Source: Hirudinaria manillensis
Lineage: Eukaryota > Annelida > Clitellata > Hirudinida > Hirudinidae
Reading direction: 5' to 3'
NCBI GenBank assembly: GCA_034509925.1
Contig: CM067530.1
Location: 9,372,501-9,436,500, forward strand
DNA: 64,000 bases
The position numbers and the translations under genes are program-made. Each line of letters starts with the position of its first letter. Position 1 is the stretch's first letter. Below are positions 1 to 10,186 of the stretch, in pieces. The notes under the pieces were generated by a model, which saw only the letters and a list, made by a program, of their open reading frames with translations, did no database searches and had not been told where the DNA came from.

Positions 1-386
1 CCCTGGTTTCTTTGACGTCCTCAGTCCAGCGACATCAGCTCAACGAAGCCACCCTCGGTCACAACAACCAGTGCAAGACTCTCTCGGACTCTGACTCCCT
101 GGCTCATCAGAAATCTGATGCAACACCGTCTAAGAGAGAACATCGCTTCTCTCCACAGGGAAGTTTAGAAAGCAGTCTCTTGTCGTCCGAGAATTCCTCT
201 CGGCAGGGTGGCAAGCAAGGACAGACCGGCGAGAAGAAGGTAGTATTCAACCTGGACACCCCAAAGCATCCCTCTCCAGTGCACGACCTGTCACCGAACA
301 ATTTCAAACTTGAAACAAACACTTTAACTGGTAAACTGTCCCAACCATCCCCAGAAGGATTAAAAATTAAGGAGGTCTCCGTTTAA
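1..386 (+). CDS. 3'-terminal exon of an unknown gene (partial)
   Basis: The frame ending at the TAA at 384-386 is open leftwards to the window edge, so this is read as the last coding exon of a gene that starts outside the window. About 127 residues are visible. They are rich in Ser, Gln, Lys and Asp with no membrane segment or recognised domain, which suggests a disordered tail. A short basic-hydrophobic stretch, KKVVFNLD, is the only motif-like piece. There is no in-frame ATG here, so no start can be proposed. Base composition (about 50% GC) stands out from the AT-rich flank and supports coding. I do not recognise the protein family. No clear poly(A) signal is seen in the next 400 bases. 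Confidence 0.55.
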   Translation, partial: LVSLTSSVQRHQLNEATLGHNNQCKTLSDSDSLAHQKSDATPSKREHRFSPQGSLESSLLSSENSSRQGGKQGQTGEKKVVFNLDTPKHPSPVHDLSPNNFKLETNTLTGKLSQPSPEGLKIKEVSV

Positions 387-1000
387 CACGGACCACTTTA
401 AACTTTGTTTCAAACAATGAACAATCATGTTTACTTAATATGTGTATGCATGTCCAGACTAAGATTTGAGGTTCATTGATTATTAGTTCCTTTGAGTGAA
501 ATATACTGTGCTGTCAATCGCAGGCCAAATGGGATGTAAAGCTGCAGCTAGCCGGCTGAAATTGTTTCAAGCCGAGCTGGTATCAAACCATAGGCTCCTA
601 AATCTGGCCCCTAATTCATTCTGGCACCAATTTCTGACAAGCAAAGCTGTGCGGTAGCTGACATTGAAGCGTTACTATGACCCTTGGAAAACCTTTACCA
701 AAAATGGGAAAACACAAGAAATTAGGAATTATTTTTTTTTGGACTGAAAAGAACAAAACTCCAATATATGGAAAAAATAGATTTCCTCAAAAACTCACGA
801 GAAAGAAAACATAATTGATTATTCCTTATTTTGACCATGTATCGATTTAAACACATTGCAAATTTTTCAGTTCTTACGTTCAGCAGTCATGGTGAGTCAG
901 CAAGTAAAGCCACAGCAATTAATATGTGGCCCACTCAATCTGGGAAAGCACGAAAAATTACAATCCACAATGACAGAACACGACTCCGACTGTCCATTCA

Positions 1001-1150
1001 ATGAATGAATGAACGAACGAACGAACGAACGAACGAACGAATAAACGAACGAACGAAAGAACAAATGCAAAAGTCCAAAAGGCATAATTCTTTGGAGCAT
1101 GAAAAATTGAGATCAGCTTTTGCACGAAATTCTGAAATGCCCCCCCCCCC

Positions 1151-1204
<54 letters not shown>
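1001..1204. repeat. two microsatellites: (GAAC/GAAT)n and (ATC)n
   Basis: Positions 1001-1062 are an imperfect GAAT/GAAC tetranucleotide tract and 1151-1204 are an uninterrupted ATC trinucleotide tract preceded by a poly-C run. The long repetitive open frames across them (poly-Met, poly-Ile) are repeat artefacts. The rest of 387-1220 holds no gene I can support. Confidence 0.9.
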
Positions 1205-1220
1205 ACCAACACAATTCCAG

Positions 1221-1336
1221 AAATAAAGTTTAGAAATTAGTCAGAACAAGGCAGACTTCTAAGAAGAATTATGCAATGTAAAGGGCCAACGTGGCTCTTG
1301 ATATCAAGACTAGAGAAATCACAAGCCAAGGATGAT
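1221..1336 (+). pseudogene. Decayed copy of MCUR1-like exon 5
   Basis: This stretch aligns base for base, with scattered substitutions and small indels, to exon 5 of the MCUR1-like gene at 12553-12666. It shares the run GCAATGTAAAG and then CCAACGTGGCTCTTGAT before a diverged end. An AG acceptor is still present just upstream (1219-1220). In the parental frame there is an early TAG and a single-base insertion in the GTAAAGG run, so it cannot encode the coiled coil. No other MCUR1 exon is seen nearby. It is therefore a lone relic of a duplicated segment rather than part of a gene. The flanking intron does not align, which puts the copy borders close to the exon. Confidence 0.75.
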
Positions 1337-1501
1337 GTTACAGACATACATGTTTTGAAGCCAATTAACAGAAAGTGCATATTTCCCTAAAGGAATTTAC
1401 AGTCAACAAAAATATTCTTCTTAATACTGCATTAAGTGAGTGCTTAAAGTTTTCAATACGAAATACCATTCTAAGATGTCAACTCATCTCGAGCAAAGTC
1501 A

Positions 1502-2836
1502 TCACGGACTGTGGAAGAACTTTAGACATATATGGCACCTGTGTTTATCTTTAAGATGATTCCTGTGGCCTGACTTAGTGAACTCCTTCTTTGTACAAAA
1601 TGTGCAAGTCCAGAATGTTGTGGGCATTTCATCTGACAAGAAAATAAGTACATACCAAAATCATGATTTCATTGCTACTATGTTGCAGACTACCTCAAAA
1701 ATCTTTTTGCACAATATTTTTAAATAGATTTATTATCAAAGAGCCTTCAGTTTCATTAGTTGAGAACAAGCAGCCATCTTACCGTGCTTCTTTATCAGGT
1801 GCATGTTGAATGAGGAGAGATTTCTGAACAATGGGGCACATCTTGAGCAGTTGTACTGTTTCTCCTCCTCTGGTGAACCAAGGGCAACAACTTCTTCCTA
1901 ACAAAAACATTTAAAGCATTACACCAAAGAAAACTTGCTTGGTCAGATTAACAAGACCTACTTACTAGTTCAAGTGGCTGTTGGAATTTATGCTTGCATG
2001 ATTTCGTTTCTTCACGCTTATCAAGCTGTTTCTTCAACTCTGCCAATTTCAATGTGAATCAATGGCTTAGCTCAAATAGATTTATTATCAAAGAGCCTTC
2101 AGTTTCATTAGTTGAGAACAAGCAGCCATCTTACCGTGCTTCTTTATCAGGTGCATGTTGAATGAGGAGAGATTTCTGAACAATGGGGCACATCTTGAGC
2201 AGTTGTACTGTTCCTCCTCCTCTGGTGAACCAAGGGCAACAACTTCTTCCTAACAAAAACATTTAAAGCATTACACCAAAGAAAACTTGCTTGGTCAGAT
2301 TAACAAGACCTACTTACTAGTTCAAGTGGCTGTTGGAATTTATGCTTGCATGTTTTCGTTTCTTCACGCTTATCAAGCTGTTTCTTCAACTCTGCCATTT
2401 CAAAGTGAATCAATGGCTCAGGGGCAGGGTCAGGTGGCATCGAGGTATCATCTTCGGCTATTAAAAATGGACGCAAAAAAACTTAAAATGTGTAATAATT
2501 CAGTATTAACTGAATTCTGGCTACGAGACTTCGGGAGGCTTAACCTCTGCTTAATTTTATGAATCACAGAAACTTAAATGACACCATAAGACCGGTGTAC
2601 ATACGTGGTAACCCAAAAAAACGCTCAGAATGATGACAATTTCAAACATGAAACAACACTCACATGACATTCTGAGGCAAAAAAACTTTCCTCAAAGACT
2701 CAATCAGAGATCAACTTTAATGGAATAATGTTAAAACCTCCCCACACGAAGTTTGTAAAGGCATAAGTCAAAACCGCAGCCCCTTTTGCACAACATACCT
2801 GGCGCCTTGAAAGGATGGCATCGGAATAATTTTTTT
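1502..2836 (-). CDS. C2H2 zinc-finger protein, 3' part
   Basis: On the minus strand four exons join with consistent phases: 2799-2836 (weak), 2318-2457, 2135-2249 and 1502-1632 (stop TGA 1502-1504). The 2135-2249 exon encodes a finger YNCSRC..H-x4-H, spaced C-x2-C-x12-H-x4-H. After the next splice (G|AT) the last exon encodes WTCTFC..H-x4-H with the same spacing. It then starts a third finger, RCHICLKFF, which is cut off by the stop. The 2318-2457 exon is acidic then lysine-rich, with a heptad-like MAELKKQLDKREE segment. Upstream exons and the start were not found; the 38-bp exon is supported only by AG/GT sites and phase. C2H2 fingers usually bind DNA or RNA, but only two full fingers are visible and the target cannot be inferred. 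A second, damaged copy of the two middle exons lies at 1783-1897 and about 1966-2060, inside the last intron. Confidence 0.6.
1722..2425. repeat. 352-bp tandem duplication carrying zinc-finger exons
   Basis: Unit 1 is 1722-2073 and unit 2 is 2074-2425, offset 352 bases and nearly identical. Each unit holds one copy of the finger exon (1783-1897 and 2135-2249) with its acceptor and donor intact. Each also holds a copy of the 3' part of the preceding exon. In unit 1 that preceding exon has a one-base insertion (GAAATTGGC against GAAATGGC) and an upstream in-frame TGA, so only unit 2 reads through in frame. Confidence 0.85.
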
Positions 2837-4521
2837 CTAACTAAAATATCTCTATACTTTTTTGTTTTAACTAAAACCTTTTAGTAAAACAAACATTATA
2901 ATGCTTCATTTAAATTAACTGTGATATTGATGCAATTGTTTTTAATGCAACAATTTTTTCTAATTTGATCTCAAATGGTGTTTGAAAAGGATTTAGTTCT
3001 GCTCACTTAATCAGGTACATTAAAAAGACTTATGTGTTTATTGAATTGCAATCATAATTGACTTATTATAGTACCATATGAGGGTTCCATTCATTTATTC
3101 TGCTCTCCTCCCCCAAGGGCGTTTGTGGCAATACGAGGTGGGCTTCAAGCACGACACCTGGTGAATGATCAAAACTTTAAATCACTCAAAACGAAAGTAA
3201 TTCTCAAATATATCTGTGATGATATAAAGTCAATGCACACAATAATTTTCATATACACTTTCATTCCATCATATAGATATTTAGATATTAATCGATTTAT
3301 ATGTTATTTGTTCAAATTCCATATGTGTACAAGGAGTCTACATATAACTAAATTAATAAAATTTATACCATTTATCACTAGGAAAAAGTGATAATAAGTC
3401 TAATCCTCAGTTTCATTTTTAAATAAGGCGAAGCAATACTGTTTTGGAGTTGACATGTCTTATCGTTCGTTTGTTCTTCCAACGAGAGAGGCCGACCGAT
3501 GTCCGATTTAAGTAGTATTAATAAAATCGTCTGTCGGAGAAAATTCATAGCACCTTATTATAAAGTTAAAATAAAGTCGAATATTTCTTCATTATCGGCG
3601 TTTACTGTTACATCTGTTGGCAACCCTAGTCCAGCAACAATTAAGGAACATGACTGAAATCAGGTGCATGGGCAACAAACCTTATCTCATCCAGGTATTA
3701 TTTTTGTTGTATTTAGTGTAAATATACTGGAATTTTGCAACAGTCACTGACATTAAGATGACGATGCTCTGCTTGATGATGTTGAATACATGCCATGCAT
3801 TATGAAAGCATTAATTCTTCCATGGTTGAATGAAATCATGTCATCTGGTTTTTTCTTGAAGGTTTTTCTTTTTCAAATCCATTGATTGGTACCTTGTTGT
3901 GTGTTCAAACATTGGTCCCAATAGACCATACTCCAGTCTCAAATGCTGATTAAGTCATATATCAAATGATGTTTTTCAATTTTTAAATTGGCATTTTTTT
4001 CTTGGCTTTTTGCCTGGCATTGATCTCCGATTACTAATCTTAGCAGGACATTTAAAATGTTGAAATCACGGTGCAAAAATTGATTTATTATTAAATTTTT
4101 AAAATGCTAAAAATGGTTACATTGCAATGATGTGCATGATGATGTATTTGTGGAAGAAAAAGGTGGACTAAAAGTCAAAAATTCTCAACATGTTGCAGGT
4201 TTATAGGAACAGGAAGTGGCGTCCAATAATGAGTGACCAGTTGGTGCCAGGAGACATTGTATCCATAGGTCAGTAGAATCAGATGATTGTTGTTGTGATG
4301 ATGATGATGATTATTGTGCATTAATATAGGTAGAGATATGGTTTTTTTTAATGTCTTAATGTCACTCACTCACCTGACCACCCAAGGTGGTAATACCAAG
4401 GTAATGTATGCCATTAAGTATTAATTGCAACAATTACCTAGATTTACTGGTCAGAAGAAAATTCCATAAATATAAATATTCGAATTTAGACAATAATTTA
4501 TGCAGACCTGATGCCTATTTA

Positions 4522-4672
4522 ATTATAAATTAAATAATAATAATTATTATTATTATAAATTAAATAATAATAATTATTATTATTATAAATTAAATAATAA
4601 TAATTATTATTATTATAAATTAAATAATAATAATTGTTATTATTATAAATTAAATAATAATAATAAATATTT
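4522..4672. repeat. 30-bp AT-only tandem repeat, self-complementary
   Basis: About four and a half copies of a unit built from TAAATTAAATAATAATAATT followed by ATTATTATTA. Each unit is close to its own reverse complement, so single strands could fold. It lies in the left duplicate next to the deletion point that joins sequence matching about 51070 to sequence matching about 49040. Confidence 0.85.
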
Positions 4673-6857
4673 GTTTTCATTGCCATTTTTCCAGATGTTC
4701 ATGAAGGTTGCATCAATGACAAACAACAAAACAATGATGGTGATGATGATGATGATTTTTTTCAACAGGGAGTGCGAGGAAGATGGGCTTTGTGCCCCGA
4801 CGGACATCCCCCTCGAGACCACCCACGTCCTTGCCACCTGCCACTCACTCACGCAACTGGACGACCAACTGGTAGGAGACCCCCTGGAAAAAGCTACACT
4901 CTGTGCCATCCAATGGAATCTCACGAAAGGCAATGATGATGATATGATTATTATGAATGATAATTTTTGAGAAATTATTACTTTATGCAGGTGAGACCTG
5001 CATGGTAATGCTTCGATGAAATATTTATATCATTGATTGATCTTACAAAATTAAATTTTCTCAGTTATTTCTTAAGTCCTTATAAAAAATTAATTCAGAA
5101 CAGCGATAAAGATAGTAATAATAATAACAATAATAATAATTTGTAATAATAAATTATGAGTTTCCAGTCATTGTCGTTCAAAATAAAAACCATTGCACTG
5201 AACTGCAGGTGATGCAGTCGTACCAAGGAAGTCCAAGAGCATGCACGGACTGAAGATCTACCATCGCTACCACTTCTCCAGCGCCCTCAAGAGGATGTCC
5301 GTGGTGGCGGGTCACACGCCAACAGGGTCGGTGGAAGTCGATTACATTGCCACCGTCAAGGGTGCTCCCGAAGTGCTGAGATCGATGGTGATTGATACTT
5401 TTGTTGTTGTTGTTGTGGTCATACTTCTAGGGATCATCTCTATAGTGGACTTTGCCAGGACATCAGTCAAAACTGATTCTGGTTGATACTTTTGTTGTTG
5501 TTGTTGTGGTCATACTTCTAGGGATCATCTCTATAGTGGACTTCAGTCAGAACTGATTCTGGTTGATACTTTTGTTGTTGTTGTTTTTGTTGGAGTATGA
5601 GAGACTCTCAGAAAGAGCTTCTTTTTTTTGTTTTAAGTTTGGAACGAGGAATGATTACATCTTAATTTCCATCGTCTCAGTGAATTTATGGCATAGAAAT
5701 GATAATATGCTCATCTTATTAAGTAAATGAATTAATAGTAAAATAAATAGAATAATAAAATAATAAATAAATTGTTTCTGATTGTTATTAAAAAAGGTTT
5801 GATTTCTTTTGACTTCAGTTGTCAGAAGTTCCCTCGGATTTCGACCAAACCTACCTCAACTTTGCCAGGCAGGGGGCAAGAGTTCTCGCCCTGGCACACA
5901 AAAAACTCGGAGTCTTGTCTCATCAGCAGGTCGTTTGTTTGCTCTGTCGTTAATTACTAACGAGTTATTTTTAATAGTTGACAGTTAATAATCACGAGAC
6001 AAATCTAATGAATCAGGTGAGAGATTTGAGTAGAGAGGAGGTGGAAAGCGGACTCACGTTTGCAGGATTCCTGATCCTGTCGTGTCCTCTCAAGTACGAT
6101 TCAAGGGCAGTCATCAAGGAGATAATGAATTCGTCTCATCACGTAAGAAGAGAAGATGATAACATATTTATATTTATTAATTTATCAAACAAAATAATTA
6201 ACTTAAGCAGCATTAAAGCATGCAACTGATTATCACTAACTTCCTGATGACAACAACACATGGAAATGCTAATTCAACCATAACCACGTTTTATAATATA
6301 TTGTAATAATCCGGGGTCCTAATTTATGGAAGTTAGTTTATTGACAAGATGGCATTTGGAAGGTATTCAATGCCTAAGTCTTTCCAGCTGCTAATTCTCC
6401 CCTTTGCCCATTTCCCGATTTGCTGAGCTGCATAATCAGACCTAACCGAAGACTCTGTATAGTAGCCCTAATTTTATATCGCCATATAATTTTAAATAAT
6501 TCTTTGGGTCATATAATTTCAGGGTTATAACAATATGGATAACGTACCTGTTGTGGTTCATTCAGGTGGTGATGATAACAGGTGACAATCCCCTCACAGC
6601 CTGCCACGTGGCCTCTGAATTGAAAATCAACAAAAAGCTGCCCACGCTCATTTTTACTAGGCAAAAGGATGAAGGTTGCTGCATTATTCATGTGATTGCA
6701 TAATTTAAAACCTCATTATAATTATTTATTAATTATTTTCATGCCATTTATCCCATAATGGGATTCAAATAATAAGATAATGATAGAAGGTTGCTTTATT
6801 TGTCTTCATTATATGAAGTATAACAATTTTGTTGAATTTTATTGTGATAACATGATA

Positions 6858-7022
6858 ATTGTATAATATAGGTATAATAATGATAACAATAACATTAACC
6901 AGTTGTATAATAATGATAACAATAACATTAACTAGTTGTATAATATTGGTATAATAATGATAACAATAACATTAACCAGTTGTATAATATTGGTATAATA
7001 ATGATAACAATAACATTAAATC
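6858..7022. repeat. AT-rich minisatellite, about 45-bp unit (left copy)
   Basis: Roughly three and a half copies of a unit containing GATAACAATAACATTAA and GTTGTATAATATTGG. It lies in the intron between the pseudogene counterparts of ATP13A1 exons 16 and 17. The same array, with more copies, lies at the matching place in the right copy (47010-47275). Confidence 0.85.
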
Positions 7023-7068
7023 TTCAGAGTGGATGTGGATCTCAGTCGACGAAACTTTGTCTTCACCG

Positions 7069-7853
7069 GTTCAGTGGTTCTTAGATGCTCTAACGTAAAA
7101 TAGTCACTAACTGAAAATAACTGAAAATTTTTGAAAAACTTGTAAAACGTTTAAATTCATTATTATGATATTTAGTGGAGGCAACAAACAAAAGCTTTGT
7201 GTTGCAATAGCTCTTATAGGACGTCCAAAGTTACTATTTCTCGATGAACCAACTACTGGAATAGATCCAGTGGCATGAAGAGATATGTGGAACCTGCTAT
7301 CACTTATCAGGCAAAGTGGAAGCACCATTATCCTTACTTCTCACAGGTGAGTAATTTGTTGAATCTTTGGTTATTTTCTTTCAATTCACAAAACATTAAT
7401 TACAGCATGGAAGAATGCGAAGCATTGTGCACGAGACTGGCAATCATGGTGAACGGGCAGTTCAAATGCTTGGGAAGTGCTCAACATTTAAAATCCAAAT
7501 TTGGCTCAGGATATTCAGTTGCTCTGAAATTAGTTTCAACTCAAGATCAGTCAACTAACGTGGCTGACATAACTAGGGTTAAAGAATTTATTTTGAGTCA
7601 CTTTCCTGGAAGCACACTGGAATATGAAGGAGAGGGCATGCTGAACTATCGCATTGACAAGTCAACTCGAGATGCAAACTTGTCCAACATATTTGGACTG
7701 CTGGAAGGCTCGAGGAAAGCTCTAAAGTTGGATGACTACTCAGTTGGACAGGCCACTCTAGAACAAATCTTCATTAAATTTGCTTGCACCCAACAAACCT
7801 CCAGTGATGAGCCAAAACGAAAACTCTTCAAGTGTAATAATAATAAATGTTGA
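7069..7853 (+). pseudogene. ABCA 3'-end pseudogene fused behind P5A exons
   Basis: Matches the last intron-exon block of the ABCA gene: exon 18 (7176-7346) and exon 19 (7406-7853), each the same length as its partner (171 and 448 bases). Exon 18 still encodes the ABC signature SGGNKQKLC and Walker [13 protein letters not shown]. Right after it, an AGA codon has become TGA at 7276-7278. Exon 19 is fully open, with no frameshift. The first-half exons are missing. The segment follows the truncated ATP13A1 exon 17 directly, an order not found on the right, where ABCA lies upstream of ATP13A1. An AATAAA at about 8034 corresponds to a signal also present behind the intact gene. Confidence 0.85.
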
Positions 7854-8531
7854 ATCGTCGACTTGAATTTTTGCTTTTTGAAGATTTCTGGCAGTATTGC
7901 TAAAATATCTCAATTTATTCATTTCAGTTATTTCAACTAATACTTCGACTATTTTCTAAAAATTCTTGTTTCTTTTTTATTTAAATGTATTAATTTAAAA
8001 AAACGTATTTCTGGAAATAGGTGCCCAAATCCTAATAAATGTGTATGTATTTTGAAAGACTTCAAAGCAGGACATTGGTTCAATGTGACGATTCATTGGT
8101 TGTTAAATTGGGTTATTGTATTTCGTAATTCCAAGGCCTAGCAAGTTTTTACAATCTTCGGGAGCATTCCGTCGGGAGAAACTAAAACGATGATTTTAAG
8201 GCGTTATTTTCATTGAACACTTATTATACCATTCAGTCTTTGTAAGATGGAGCAAAATCTTACTAACTTGTTATGATCCGTTTGTATTTATTCTTTCTAG
8301 AAATGTCAAGAATAATAAAAGTGAAATTTTATTTAGTAAAGTAACTTTTTACAAATATATTATTTAAAAATAAAACCGAGCATATTAAACATCTTTACAC
8401 AGCTTACTCTCAGAAGACTTTAACTTGCTCTAATCGTAGTTATAACTTAATACTGCTGATAGTTATCTTGCTATCTGTAGCTATAATCCTACTTCTGCTC
8501 TGTTAATTCATATAAAAAATTGAGACAAACC

Positions 8532-10149
8532 ATGGAGAAAGAGACACATGCAAAGGCCTCAAGGAATCAACATGGTAAAAGACTGGTCATTTCCGAAGCT
8601 GAGGGTATAAATAGCCATTACGATTATTATTCATTGTTTATTTTCGGGTTCAGACATGTTATAAGTTTGCTATAATCGGAAAACACAAACATTCCCTGCT
8701 ATATATTATCGCAACCCTAGATATAAGTAATTAAATAATCGATGCTATTGATTTACCAGTTTACGATGTCATTTAATATGTAACAACTGTTGTTATATTC
8801 TGTAGTATCAAAGATGATCGATATATTTTGTGGACTGGAAGAAATTGCACAAAAAGAGGGAAAGGTTTAATAAATATTTTAGAGAAGAGATGATGATTTA
8901 ACCGCCTAAATTTTTAAAATTTTGATTCTAGTTCTCCGATGTTCTTTTTGAAGGTTTTAAGCAGGCTTCCGCAGTGCTAAGGTTTGTGTTGATTTAGGGA
9001 CGAGTTTAATTTTGGATATTTTGTCCCAGCTTCATTTTTGACCTCATTTCTACTTTGGGGTCAAAAATAATGTAATTTAACTGCTGGAAATTACTAGCTT
9101 CAAATTAAAAACTCTGCTTAAAATATCCATGACATAAATTTTACTTTCACCTTAGTTACTTGTTGCCGGCGACATCAGACGAGTCTCTTTTCCAGATAGA
9201 TGATTTACTTTATCCAAACGATGATAAGCATCCTTTTATAAGTTCGTGCAATATTTAATCTCAACAAATTCGTTCACAATTTATTTTAAGTGTGATTTTT
9301 CAGATGTTCCTTCAAAATATTCGACTGGATTTCTAATCACCAACTGCTTTTATCCGTTTTACTATGTTTATTACTACCTGGTACGTTTTTTTTTCACGTT
9401 AAACTAATTGGGTTATATTTTATAATTATTTTATGTTATTGTTAACTTTGAATTTATAGGAAGATAATAAAATGTTTCCCGCTTCTCGCATTTTGGATAG
9501 AACGTTCCTTCAATTGATTGAAAATTCAAGTGCCGATTCGCTCAGATATGGGAAAACTAATGCCGTATCATGGTAAGCCAGACACGACAATCCTCTAATT
9601 TATAGTACTTTTATGACAATTATTTCTATATCAACAGTTTCATCTATCGTATATTGCAAAATAAAATTGCCGCCGATCATTGTCGTGCCATAAAAATTCT
9701 GAAGGTTGCGCTAGATAAACATAGAGACTTTATACAGAAGTCGCTAGGGGAACTAAATTGTAAATTAAATTTTTAATTAATAATAATATGTATTGAATAT
9801 TATATTTCAATTTTCTTCAAAGATTTCTTTGCCGTTTGGAATCTCTTAAACATGAGAAACATTCCCGAGGGCAAAAATGTTCAAATCAAAAGGATTACAG
9901 CTTGGCTAACCCATCAAAGCAAGTTCAAAATGGATTACATTAAGAGGGTTGAACTTTAAACTTAAATTTACAATTTTTATCTATTAGGTTCAAAGATATT
10001 CAAACGAATTAGTTTCAAGTCCAATGATAGAACAGTTCAAGAGCAACAAATGTGGTTGAAAAAACTCAATAAGGTAATCCATTAATAAATGTGTAGCCAA
10101 CTGACAGACTTTTACGAGTCATGTGAATTATTTAGATCATGAAATACAA

Positions 10150-10186
<37 letters not shown>

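Larger units (their letters stand above)
3499..7068 (+). pseudogene. Truncated P5A-ATPase (ATP13A1) pseudogene
   Basis: Pieces of the right-hand ATP13A1 gene appear in order: start of exon 1 (3499-about 3616), 3' half of exon 5 (to 3694), exon 6 (4199-4268), exon 12 (4769-4929), exon 13 (5209-5387), exon 14 (5819-5929), exon 15 (6017-6142), exon 16 (6566-6674) and the first 41 bases of exon 17 (7028-7068). Each complete exon has the same length as its partner and keeps its splice sites. The exon 1/exon 5 fusion is out of frame and meets a TGA within about 20 codons. The exons with the actuator TGES motif and the DKTGT phosphorylation site (7-11) are deleted. Exon 6 ends in phase 1 while exon 12 needs phase 2. 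No working pump can be made, although the locus may still be transcribed. Confidence 0.85.
3058..8240. repeat. Inverted, rearranged segmental duplicate (left copy)
   Basis: Read on the plus strand, this segment matches the reverse complement of the P5A-ATPase/ABCA region on the right. It begins opposite about 53820 and runs through 53250; skips to about 52000 and runs to about 51070; skips to about 49040 and runs to about 46950; then at about 7068 jumps to about 55715 and runs to about 54540. Exons and much intron sequence are nearly identical (exon 5209-5387 differs from its partner by about one base), so the copy is recent. Two internal deletions (about 1.25 kb and 2.0 kb), a local tandem repeat near 5393-5565 and an insertion at about 6300-6535 distinguish it. 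The flanks at 3050 and 8250 do not match the right copy. Confidence 0.85.

Noticed and set aside
998-1226. Poly-Met and poly-Ile frames on both strands
   Set aside because: Products of the (ATC)n and (GAAC)n microsatellites.
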